From Sediminibacterium sp. (GTDB lineage: Bacteria > Bacteroidota > Bacteroidia > Chitinophagales > Chitinophagaceae), in assembly GCA_017537025.1 (NCBI GenBank), contig JAFWCB010000007.1:1-64000 (forward strand): a DNA stretch of 64,000 bases, given 5' to 3'. Below the pieces are notes generated by a model, which saw nothing but the letters and a program-made list of their open reading frames with translations, was not told the DNA's origin and made no database searches. Below, one piece after another: positions 1-6,567 of the stretch. Within the stretch, counting starts at the first letter, position 1. Each line of letters starts with the position of its first letter. The translations under genes and the position numbers were made by a program.

Positions 1-32
1 AATACCACCAAGAGTGTATAGAGAAAAAACAA

Positions 33-71
33 AGTTCTATCGGGTTCCGCTTCGCTACACCCGATAGAACT
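33..71. terminator. 13-bp perfect inverted repeat, terminator-like hairpin
   Basis: The arms at 33-45 and 59-71 are perfect complements (left arm AGTTCTATCGGGT) around a 13-nt spacer. No clear T-run follows on the plus strand. It may close a gene lying to the left of the window or be an intergenic repeat unit. The rest of 1-191 shows no convincing gene. Confidence 0.5.
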
Positions 72-191
72 AAATCAATAAATGAAATGAAAAGATTTTT
101 TTCTACTTTTAAACTGTACTAAAAATGGGGAGCTTACAGCAAGGCTGATAAACGAGCGAAAGTTGACCAAATGGAAAAAAGTAGATAGAAT

Positions 192-1541
192 ATGAAAATT
201 AGAAAAATAAAATGGAGAAACCATTCAATACTTGGCAGCTTAGAAATTGATTTGACAAGTCCTTCTACTGGTGATACTTTTGATAACATCGTATTTGCAG
301 GAGAGAACGGGACAGGGAAAACCACAATTCTTGAAACGATAAGTAATTTTTTAAACCTTGGAACATTTGAACATTTTGAATATATAGAATATGCAATTGG
401 TAGTGATATTTTTACTGCCATTCCAACGACAGATGGAACTACTCATAAAAACTTTTTTGACATAAAGGACAGTTCTGGTACAGTGAAAAATATTCGAAGT
501 GACCGAAATAACAGTCCTCAATTAATAGAATCCGACAAAACAGATTTGAGACATTATGGCTGTGTGTTTTCAAAAGCAAGGGCGGATTATAAGACACAGC
601 CAATTGCATCAACAACAACAAAACAACTTGACATTGAAAAATATGATGTCGACCAACAAGATGATTTTACATCGTTAAAACAGTTGTTGGTTGACATTCA
701 AAATCAGGATAATTCTGATTATATGAAATTAAATGAAGGACTTGGACCAAATCCAAAGCCCGTTCCTGAATTTTATCCAACCTCTAAAACATTTCGCTTT
801 AAAAATGCCTTCGACAACTTCTTTGAAAAAATAAAATACGAGAAGGTAGTAGATACTCTGACGGAAAAGCAAATAATATTTAATAAAAACGGAAAAGCAA
901 TTTCAATAGATAGTTTAAGTACGGGGGAAAAACAAATTGTATTTAGAGGATGCTATCTTCTTAAAAATAATAAAAAGCTAAACGGGGCTGCTATAATGAT
1001 AGATGAGCCTGAATTAAGTATGCATCCAAAATGGCAAAAGAAAATATTGAAATATTATAAAGAGTTATTTACAGAGAATAACATTCAAGTAGCCCAAATA
1101 TTCATAGCAACACATTCTGAGTATGTAGTAGAGGAAGCTCTTTCAAATAGGACAAGTGATTTAGTTATTGTTTTAACGGAAGTTGCTGGGAATATTGATG
1201 TGAAGAAGATTATAGCTCCATCAGTATTGCCATCAATTACAAGTGCTGAAACAAATTATTTAGCTTTCGATATTGCTTCAATAGATTATCATATAGAATT
1301 ATATGGTTGGCTCCAACGAAAAGAATCTAAAGACACAATAAAATCTTGTGACACCTTCATAAAAAATCATATGATTTATAATAGTACTATTCATGGCAAA
1401 ACATCATCATATAACACAACGACATATGAAACAATTAGTACATTTATAAGAAATGCAATAGACCACCCAGATCCAAGTCGGACTTATACAGAAGAAGAAT
1501 TGAGGACATCAACTGGATTATTGATACAGTTATGCAGATAA
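192..1541 (+). CDS. AAA family ATPase (AAA_15/OLD-like ABC-type ATPase)
   Basis: This is a 449-residue soluble ATPase of the RecF/OLD-like group. The Walker A motif GENGTGKTT lies at residues 37-45 in the usual N-terminal position after an MKIRKIKWRN opening. An ABC-type signature LSTGEKQ is at about 242-248, Walker B with DEPELS at 271-276, and the switch histidine in ATHSE at 306-310. The C-terminal 130 residues contain an RNAIDHP segment but no recognisable TOPRIM nuclease. Such ATPases often work in defence systems with a nuclease partner, but none is adjacent: the next genes are a toxin-antitoxin pair 120 bases downstream. The ATPase fold is certain; the cellular role is unknown. It could be an orphan defence ATPase whose partner lies to the left of the window. 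Confidence 0.8.
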   Translation: MKIRKIKWRNHSILGSLEIDLTSPSTGDTFDNIVFAGENGTGKTTILETISNFLNLGTFEHFEYIEYAIGSDIFTAIPTTDGTTHKNFFDIKDSSGTVKNIRSDRNNSPQLIESDKTDLRHYGCVFSKARADYKTQPIASTTTKQLDIEKYDVDQQDDFTSLKQLLVDIQNQDNSDYMKLNEGLGPNPKPVPEFYPTSKTFRFKNAFDNFFEKIKYEKVVDTLTEKQIIFNKNGKAISIDSLSTGEKQIVFRGCYLLKNNKKLNGAAIMIDEPELSMHPKWQKKILKYYKELFTENNIQVAQIFIATHSEYVVEEALSNRTSDLVIVLTEVAGNIDVKKIIAPSVLPSITSAETNYLAFDIASIDYHIELYGWLQRKESKDTIKSCDTFIKNHMIYNSTIHGKTSSYNTTTYETISTFIRNAIDHPDPSRTYTEEELRTSTGLLIQLCR

Positions 1542-1637
1542 AAAACCCAGACACTAATGCGGTTGTATTAACCCCTTAATTCTTAGATAATTATTAAGCG
1601 AAGATTTTACAATTATTAATTATTTAAAGATTATACG

Positions 1638-1662
1638 TATCTTTGAATTAAATACACGTATT
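1638..1662 (+). promoter_or_regulatory. Promoter and likely autoregulatory operator of the toxin-antitoxin pair
   Basis: A perfect Bacteroidota -7 box, TATCTTTG, lies at 1638-1645, so the mRNA leader would be only about 10 nt. The box overlaps the palindrome ATACGTAT (1633-1640), and a related half-site ACACGTAT lies at 1654-1661. That arrangement suits an antitoxin repressing its own promoter. No clear -33 element was found. Confidence 0.5.
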
Positions 1663-1905
1663 ATGACAACTAAACTCACGCTCACAGTTGAGAAAGACGT
1701 TATTGAACGGGCAAAGTCTTATGCCAAGGATTCCGGTAGAAGTCTTTCTGAACTTATAGAACAATACCTAGATACAATAACGCAAGAGAACAGAACTCAA
1801 TCCATTTCTCCAAGATTAAAAAAATTAGTAGGAGCCGTTACATTACCGAAGGACTTCGATGAAAAGAAGGAGCTGCAAAACTATTTGGAGGAAAAGCACT
1901 TATGA
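1663..1905 (+). CDS. DUF6364-type antitoxin
   Basis: An 80-residue protein beginning MTTKLTLTVEKDVIERAK. The short beta strand followed by two helices is characteristic of ribbon-helix-helix/DUF6364 antitoxins paired with PIN toxins. The RHH-like part covers about residues 1-45 and would bind operator DNA. The acidic C-terminal part (about 50-80) probably wraps the toxin. The stop codon overlaps the toxin start by 4 bases (ATGA), so the pair is translationally coupled with the antitoxin first. Palindromic half-sites around the promoter fit autoregulation. Assignment to a type II antitoxin rests on both the sequence and the partner. Confidence 0.8.
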   Translation: MTTKLTLTVEKDVIERAKSYAKDSGRSLSELIEQYLDTITQENRTQSISPRLKKLVGAVTLPKDFDEKKELQNYLEEKHL

Positions 1906-2315
1906 AAAAAGTTTTCGTTGATACTAATATTTTGGTGGACCTGTTAGCCGATCGAAAGCCATTTAGTAAATATGCAGTCGACATTTTCCATGCATCTGAG
2001 AACAAGAAAATAAAACTTTTTACTTCATCTCATTCTATTGCAACAACCTATTATCTATTAAAAAAATTTTTAGATGACAACGCCCTTCGTAAAACGCTTT
2101 TAGGCTTAATGGAGTATATGACAATCATTCCAGTTGACATAGCAATACTTACAAAAGGCCTTAGATCAAAGCGAAAGGATTTTGAAGATTCTGTACAGAT
2201 TTATTGCGCAACAACTATTGATAAAATCGACTGTATCGTAACTCGAAATATAAAAGATTTTAAAGGGTGTGAATTACTAGTTCTAACACCAGATGAACTA
2301 TGTTCAAAACTCTAG
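1902..2315 (+). CDS. PIN-domain toxin ribonuclease (VapC-like)
   Basis: A 137-residue single PIN domain. It opens KKVFVDTNILVDLLADR, giving the first two acidic metal ligands (D7, D13). Further acidic residues lie at E95/D96 in KDFEDSVQ and D119 in RNIKDFKG near the C-terminus. PIN toxins are Mg2+-dependent RNases that cut tRNA or rRNA when freed from the antitoxin. The start overlaps the upstream DUF6364-type antitoxin by 4 bases. The length and the four acidic positions are normal, so it is probably active. Confidence 0.88.
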   Translation: MKKVFVDTNILVDLLADRKPFSKYAVDIFHASENKKIKLFTSSHSIATTYYLLKKFLDDNALRKTLLGLMEYMTIIPVDIAILTKGLRSKRKDFEDSVQIYCATTIDKIDCIVTRNIKDFKGCELLVLTPDELCSKL

Positions 2316-2521
2316 TGACCTACCTCTAACAAAAGGGTTTGCCAAGTTGGGCTTACGAAAATCCCCCATTAGATTTAGGATTTCTAACCAGATTTCCTTA
2401 ACTTGTTTCCGTTCCGCTAAAGTGGGATGCCAAAGCTAGCGACAGAAACCCCTCCAATCTTCGCAGGCCTTGGCTACAGGTAGTAATGTATATATATTCA
2501 CCTTTAAACCTTTAAAAACAC
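2316..2521. other. Intergenic region without a recognisable gene
   Basis: About 200 bases between the PIN toxin and the lipoprotein gene. I see no ORF with coding character, no tRNA and no strong hairpin. The final 40 bases are AT-rich and probably hold the promoter and leader of the lipoprotein gene, although no perfect TAnnTTTG box is present. Confidence 0.5.
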
Positions 2522-3055
2522 ATGAGACAACTATTTCAAGTTCGCTTTATGCGACAGATGCTCGTATTGGTAGCAATTATGGCAACTTTAGCCGCATGCA
2601 AAAATTCAACTAACGACAAATCCCAACCGGCAACAACTGATAGCGTTGCAGCTAACATAAAATTGTATAGCCATGTTTGGGATGAAATCATAAACCACGG
2701 CAAATTCGAACTATTTAACGATAGTAACTTTGCAAAGAATGTTGTGATGCATGTAAGCCCAGCCGATATTGTTGGCATCGATAGCGCCAAAGCTTACTAC
2801 TCAAACTACGTAACAGGATTTTCCAATGTAAAATTTACGATCAAAGACGTATTTGGCATGGGTAATAAACTTGTAAAACACTGGAATTTCAAGGGTACTC
2901 ATACAGGAGTATTTTTCGGAATTAAACCAACCGGAAAAGAAGTTAATATTGATGGCGTAACGCTCGTTCGTATGGAAAATGGTAAGATTGCAGAAGAAAG
3001 AGATTTCTTCGACAACTTACAATTCATGCAGCAACTCGGACTTATTCCAAGATAA
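2522..3055 (+). CDS. SnoaL-like/ester-cyclase domain lipoprotein
   Basis: A 177-residue predicted lipoprotein. After a hydrophobic segment (about 13-25) there is a lipobox LAAC with Cys26, followed by a Ser/Thr-rich linker. Residues about 45-175 form a SnoaL-like (NTF2-fold) domain of the ester-cyclase type, with HVSPADIVGIDSAKAYY and GVTLVRMENGKIAEERDFFD. These domains catalyse aldol-type cyclisations or bind small hydrophobic ligands, and many environmental members have no known substrate. Translation could also start at Met10. The gene stands alone and is followed by a strong hairpin terminator. Confidence 0.78.
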   Translation: MRQLFQVRFMRQMLVLVAIMATLAACKNSTNDKSQPATTDSVAANIKLYSHVWDEIINHGKFELFNDSNFAKNVVMHVSPADIVGIDSAKAYYSNYVTGFSNVKFTIKDVFGMGNKLVKHWNFKGTHTGVFFGIKPTGKEVNIDGVTLVRMENGKIAEERDFFDNLQFMQQLGLIPR

Positions 3056-3084
3056 TACTCACTTAAAAATAAAACTACCTGTAC

Positions 3085-3112
3085 AAGCGTATTTGTCTTC
3101 ACAAATACGCTT
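3085..3112 (+). terminator. Rho-independent terminator
   Basis: Perfect 12-bp stem (AAGCGTATTTGT at 3085-3096, complement at 3101-3112) with a CTTC tetraloop, followed by CTTTATTG. It lies 29 bases after the lipoprotein stop codon. Confidence 0.85.
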
Positions 3113-3169
3113 CTTTATTGCGTAAGCTTACAATGCCTTATATTTATTCTATCAAATTGTTGCAATAGT

Positions 3170-3673
3170 ATGGCTGTTATTATTCGCCCGTGGACATTAA
3201 ACGACCTGCCGAACCTGGCGCTCTATGCGAATAATATCAATATTTGGAATAACCTACGTAACTATTTCCCGCATCCCTATACCGAAGCCGATGCGCAAGC
3301 ATGGCTAGATAAAACCATAGATGCCAGTCCACTCGTGAATTTTGCCATAGACCTCGACGGACAAGCCATTGGCGGTATCGGGCTTATTCTCAATAGCGAT
3401 GTATATATCATGAGCGCTGAAATTGGCTATTGGCTGGCCGAACCTTTTTGGGGCCAGGGTATTGCCACAGAAGCGGTTCGCCAATTAGTGGAATATACTT
3501 TCTATTACTTCGATATCGTGCGCCTATACGCCGAAGTATTTGAAACCAATAAAGCATCTATGCGGGTATTAGAAAAAAATGGTTTCTACCTGGAAGGCGT
3601 ACGTAGAAAAGCCGTTTTTAAAAATGGGCTGCTCATGGACGATTTCATTTGGGTGAAACTGAGGTCTTGGTAA
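3170..3673 (+). CDS. GNAT N-acetyltransferase (RimJ/RimL type)
   Basis: A 167-residue GNAT protein of the Acetyltransf_3 group. The acetyl-CoA pyrophosphate loop is in EPFWGQGIATEAV (about 104-117), preceded by a beta-4 strand IGYWLAEP and followed by the typical motif B region ASMRVLEKNGFYLEG. RimJ/RimL relatives acetylate protein N-termini or small amines, but the substrate cannot be read from the sequence. It is a single-gene unit, expressed toward the PqqD/ATP-grasp locus about 125 bases downstream. Confidence 0.88.
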   Translation: MAVIIRPWTLNDLPNLALYANNINIWNNLRNYFPHPYTEADAQAWLDKTIDASPLVNFAIDLDGQAIGGIGLILNSDVYIMSAEIGYWLAEPFWGQGIATEAVRQLVEYTFYYFDIVRLYAEVFETNKASMRVLEKNGFYLEGVRRKAVFKNGLLMDDFIWVKLRSW

Positions 3674-3799
3674 ACGATCGATTTACTAATAGTCTGTTAA
3701 TGCTTTGTAAACTTAGAATTTCCGCAAAGGTTTTTTATCAAAGCATCGTCTGAATAGTTATTGGTATCCTTTGTAACTACTAACCTTAAATTGCAAGCC

Positions 3800-4042
3800 A
3801 TGCGCGTTAAAAAAAATATTGCCACAAGCGAATCAGGATTCATCTTTAACCCTTCTACCGGCGACTCTTATAGCGCCAATCCTATCGCTGCCGAAATAAT
3901 CGGATTATTAAAAGAAGGTACCGCCGTATCGGATGTGAAAGCACAGATCTTGGAGCGATACGATGTAACTGCGGCGCAGTTGGAGAAGGATTGGGACGAT
4001 TTTACAAATCAGTTGAAATACGCCAATATTCTAGAGCAATAG
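3800..4042 (+). CDS. PqqD-like (RRE fold) protein
   Basis: An 80-residue protein with the PqqD-family pattern: an N-terminal beta segment SGFIFNPSTGDSYSANPIAAEIIGLLKEG, followed by helices with ERYDVTAAQLEKDWDDF. PqqD-type domains (RRE fold) bind leader peptides and present them to modifying enzymes; some relatives serve non-peptide systems. I place the start at Met 3800 (MRVKK). An upstream in-frame ATG at 3761 would add 13 residues unlike the family. It is the first gene of the six-gene unit that continues with an ATP-grasp ligase 41 bases on. A possible recognition target is the N-terminus of the decarboxylase two genes downstream, which carries a leader-like motif. Family membership is likely; the binding partner is inference. 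Confidence 0.72.
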   Translation: MRVKKNIATSESGFIFNPSTGDSYSANPIAAEIIGLLKEGTAVSDVKAQILERYDVTAAQLEKDWDDFTNQLKYANILEQ

Positions 4043-4083
4043 GAATAACCTTCTTTATCACCCCACTACCTAAATCTTTTACA

Positions 4084-5136
4084 ATGAGTGCTAACAAACA
4101 TAAACTTACCATTGCGGTAACAGCATTGAATGCTATTGATAGTCCTGGTCCCGGAGTAGCGGTAATAAGGGCTTTGAGAGAGGGATTAGGAGAGGATATC
4201 CGCATTATCGGTCTTTCTTATGAAACACTGGAGCCCGGTATTTATATGCGCGATGTGGTTGATAAAACCTATCAAATTACATACCCTGCTGCAGGAACAG
4301 AAGTGTTACTAAACCGACTAAAATATATTCACGAGAAAGAAAATATAGATGTACTCATTCCCAACTTCGATGCGGAATTATACAATTTCATGAAACTGGC
4401 ACCTACACTGAAAAGCCTCGGTATTGCTACTTTTCTGCCAAGTTTTGAACAATTTGAAGCAAGGGATAAAATTAATTTATATCAGTTTGGTATCAGATAT
4501 GGATTAACAGTACCTGCCGATAAAATTATTTATACCGTTGAGGAATTATATGCCTGTGCTGAATTATTTGGTTACCCATTGGTGGTTAAAGGTAAATACT
4601 ATGATGCCGTAGTTGCTTATACCATGGAACAGGCCCAGAAAGCTTTTTACAAAATTTCAGCTAAATGGGGTTATCCGATTATCGTACAACAATTTATTAC
4701 AGGTACGGAGGTAAATATTGCGGTATTGGGTGATGGTAAAGGCAATACCATTAGCAGTTTACCTATGAAGAAATTATATATCACCGATAAAGGAAAAGCC
4801 TGGGCAGGCATTACTTTGGAAGACAATACGCTTCAAGAGCTGGCAAAAAAATTTGTAAAAGCAACTAATTGGAAAGGTGGATGCGAACTGGAAATTATGC
4901 GCACGCAAGAAGGCGTTCCTTATATCATGGAAATAAATCCTCGCTTTCCGGCATGGATTTATTTAACAGCAGCATCCGGACAAAACCAGCCTGCATCCTT
5001 AGTAAAAATGGCTTTGGGAGAAGAAGTAGCGCCCTATACAGATTATGAAGTGGGTAAAATATTTATTCGATATTCCTGGGATCATATTACGGATGTGAGT
5101 GAGTTTCAGAAAATAAGTGGGTTCGGGGAGCTATAA
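4084..5136 (+). CDS. ATP-grasp ligase (CarB-like)
   Basis: A 350-residue ATP-grasp enzyme of the carbamoyl-phosphate-synthase-large-subunit-like group. It has an N-terminal pre-ATP-grasp Rossmann domain (about 8-110). The ATP-binding lysine is in PLVVKGKYYD (K169), the hinge is around QQF (202-204), GGCELEIMR lies at about 265-273, and the Mg-binding EINPRFPAW (E283, N285, R287) completes the site. Enzymes of this type make amide or peptide bonds through an acyl-phosphate. I prefer ATG 4084 (MSANKHK): the open frame continues upstream to 3991, but that part overlaps the PqqD-like gene and is not family-like. Flanked by the PqqD-like gene and a PLP decarboxylase, it probably joins an amino acid or amine to an acid in an uncharacterised pathway. 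Confidence 0.85.
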   Translation: MSANKHKLTIAVTALNAIDSPGPGVAVIRALREGLGEDIRIIGLSYETLEPGIYMRDVVDKTYQITYPAAGTEVLLNRLKYIHEKENIDVLIPNFDAELYNFMKLAPTLKSLGIATFLPSFEQFEARDKINLYQFGIRYGLTVPADKIIYTVEELYACAELFGYPLVVKGKYYDAVVAYTMEQAQKAFYKISAKWGYPIIVQQFITGTEVNIAVLGDGKGNTISSLPMKKLYITDKGKAWAGITLEDNTLQELAKKFVKATNWKGGCELEIMRTQEGVPYIMEINPRFPAWIYLTAASGQNQPASLVKMALGEEVAPYTDYEVGKIFIRYSWDHITDVSEFQKISGFGEL

Positions 5137-5150
5137 CCACAAGTAATTAA

Positions 5151-5182
5151 ACGCAAAGACGCAAAGGCGCGAAGACGCAAAG
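5151..5182. repeat. ACGCAAAG tandem-like intergenic repeat
   Basis: The gap between the ATP-grasp and decarboxylase genes contains three to four imperfect copies of ACGCAAAG/GCGCGAAG. The unit resembles short dispersed repeats common in Bacteroidota intergenic DNA. It precedes the decarboxylase start by about 25 bases and might affect the processing or stability of the polycistronic mRNA. Confidence 0.5.
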
Positions 5183-5206
5183 ATTTTAAAATATAAAATT
5201 AATAGC

Positions 5207-6565
5207 ATGCAAAAATTAAGATATGAAAGCCCCAGTATTCAAAAAATGAATGCAGGCCTTATGAATAAATTTGGTACGCGTACAGAGTATGAAGCTGTAA
5301 AACAAATTGATGGGGTATCCGTAAAATCGATGATTGAAAAGTATGGCTCGCCTGTATTTGTGATCAGCGAAAAAACGATCAGAAGAACCTATCGGAATGC
5401 CGTTCGTGCTTTTACAACAAGATATCCCAAAGTACAGTTCGCGTGGAGTTATAAAACCAATTATATCAATGCAATATGTAATATTTTTCATCAGGAAGGT
5501 AGCTGGGGCGAAGTGGTGAGCGGCTTTGAATATCGTAAAGCATTAGGAAATGGCGTTCCCGGTGATAAAATTATTTTTAACGGCCCGGAAAAAACAGAGG
5601 CTGAATTAATATTGGCTATTAACAATGATTCGCTCATTCATATCGATCATTTTGAAGAGCTCTATCAATTGATTGATCTGGCAGATACCTTGAATAAAAA
5701 ACCGCGTGTAGCTATTCGCGTGAATATGGATACCGGTATTTACCCTATGTGGGATCGATTCGGGTTCAATTATGAGAACGGTCAGGCCTGGCAAGCCATG
5801 AATAAAATTGTTGCTTCAGGAAAACTACAATTAACCGGTCTGCATTGCCATATCGGAACCTTCATGCTCAGTACAGATGCTTATGCTATTGCTGTAAGAA
5901 AGTTGTGTGACCTTGCGTGGAATGCCAAAACACAATTGAATACACTGATCAAATATCTGGATATGGGTGGTGGCTTACCCAGTGCAAATAATTTACGTGG
6001 TGCTTATATGCCAGCCGCAGATATGATACCAAGTATTGATGAATTTGCAGAAGCCATTACCGGTGCCTTATTAAATATTGGTTTTGCTAATAGTGAATTG
6101 CCTTTATTGATTTTAGAAAGTGGTAGAGCCTTGATTGATGATGCCGGTTATTTATTGGGAACCGTGATTGCCAACAAAAGATTGAGCGACGGTCGTAAAG
6201 CTACCATTATGGATTTTGGTGTAAATTTATTATTTACTGCTTTTTGGTATGAGCATAAAATGAGTCCGGCTCAGGATTTTACGCATCATACAGAAGATAT
6301 GGTTTTATATGGCCCTTTATGTATGAATATTGATGTGGTGAGAAGTAGCATCAATATGCCTTTGTTGAATAGGGGAGATCATGTTGTAGTGCATAAGGTT
6401 GGGGCTTATAATATGACGCAATGGATGCAGTTTATACAAATGAGACCTAATGTGGTGTTGATAGATGAGCAAGGAAATACGCATTTAATCAGAGAAGCAG
6501 AAACCCTGGAATATATTGAACAGATGGAAAAAATGCCCGCTCATTTAAAAACTATCGAACTATAA
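5207..6565 (+). CDS. Fold-III PLP-dependent decarboxylase (DapDC/ODC-like) with leader-like N-terminus
   Basis: A 452-residue alanine-racemase-fold decarboxylase related to diaminopimelate, ornithine and arginine decarboxylases. Visible elements are the PLP lysine K83 in AWSYKTNY, HCHIG at 213-217, the phosphate-binding GGG at 254-256, ESGR at 304-307, the subunit-shared catalytic Cys372 in GPLCMNID and Tyr401 in GAYNM. The barrel domain starts near residue 40. The first 25 residues are an extra extension containing Y6-x-x-P9-x-I11 and then GLMNKFG. This resembles the YxxPxL signature of RRE-bound leader peptides. The substrate is unknown; acting beside an ATP-grasp ligase suggests it makes an amine building block or trims a ligated amino acid. 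No lysine-biosynthesis neighbours support a housekeeping lysA. Confidence 0.85.
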   Translation: MQKLRYESPSIQKMNAGLMNKFGTRTEYEAVKQIDGVSVKSMIEKYGSPVFVISEKTIRRTYRNAVRAFTTRYPKVQFAWSYKTNYINAICNIFHQEGSWGEVVSGFEYRKALGNGVPGDKIIFNGPEKTEAELILAINNDSLIHIDHFEELYQLIDLADTLNKKPRVAIRVNMDTGIYPMWDRFGFNYENGQAWQAMNKIVASGKLQLTGLHCHIGTFMLSTDAYAIAVRKLCDLAWNAKTQLNTLIKYLDMGGGLPSANNLRGAYMPAADMIPSIDEFAEAITGALLNIGFANSELPLLILESGRALIDDAGYLLGTVIANKRLSDGRKATIMDFGVNLLFTAFWYEHKMSPAQDFTHHTEDMVLYGPLCMNIDVVRSSINMPLLNRGDHVVVHKVGAYNMTQWMQFIQMRPNVVLIDEQGNTHLIREAETLEYIEQMEKMPAHLKTIEL

Positions 6566-6567
6566 TA

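Noticed and set aside
5207..6565. Housekeeping diaminopimelate decarboxylase (lysA).
   Set aside because: The extra N-terminus, lack of lysine-pathway neighbours and the PqqD/ATP-grasp context argue for a specialised enzyme. The fold alone does not fix the substrate.
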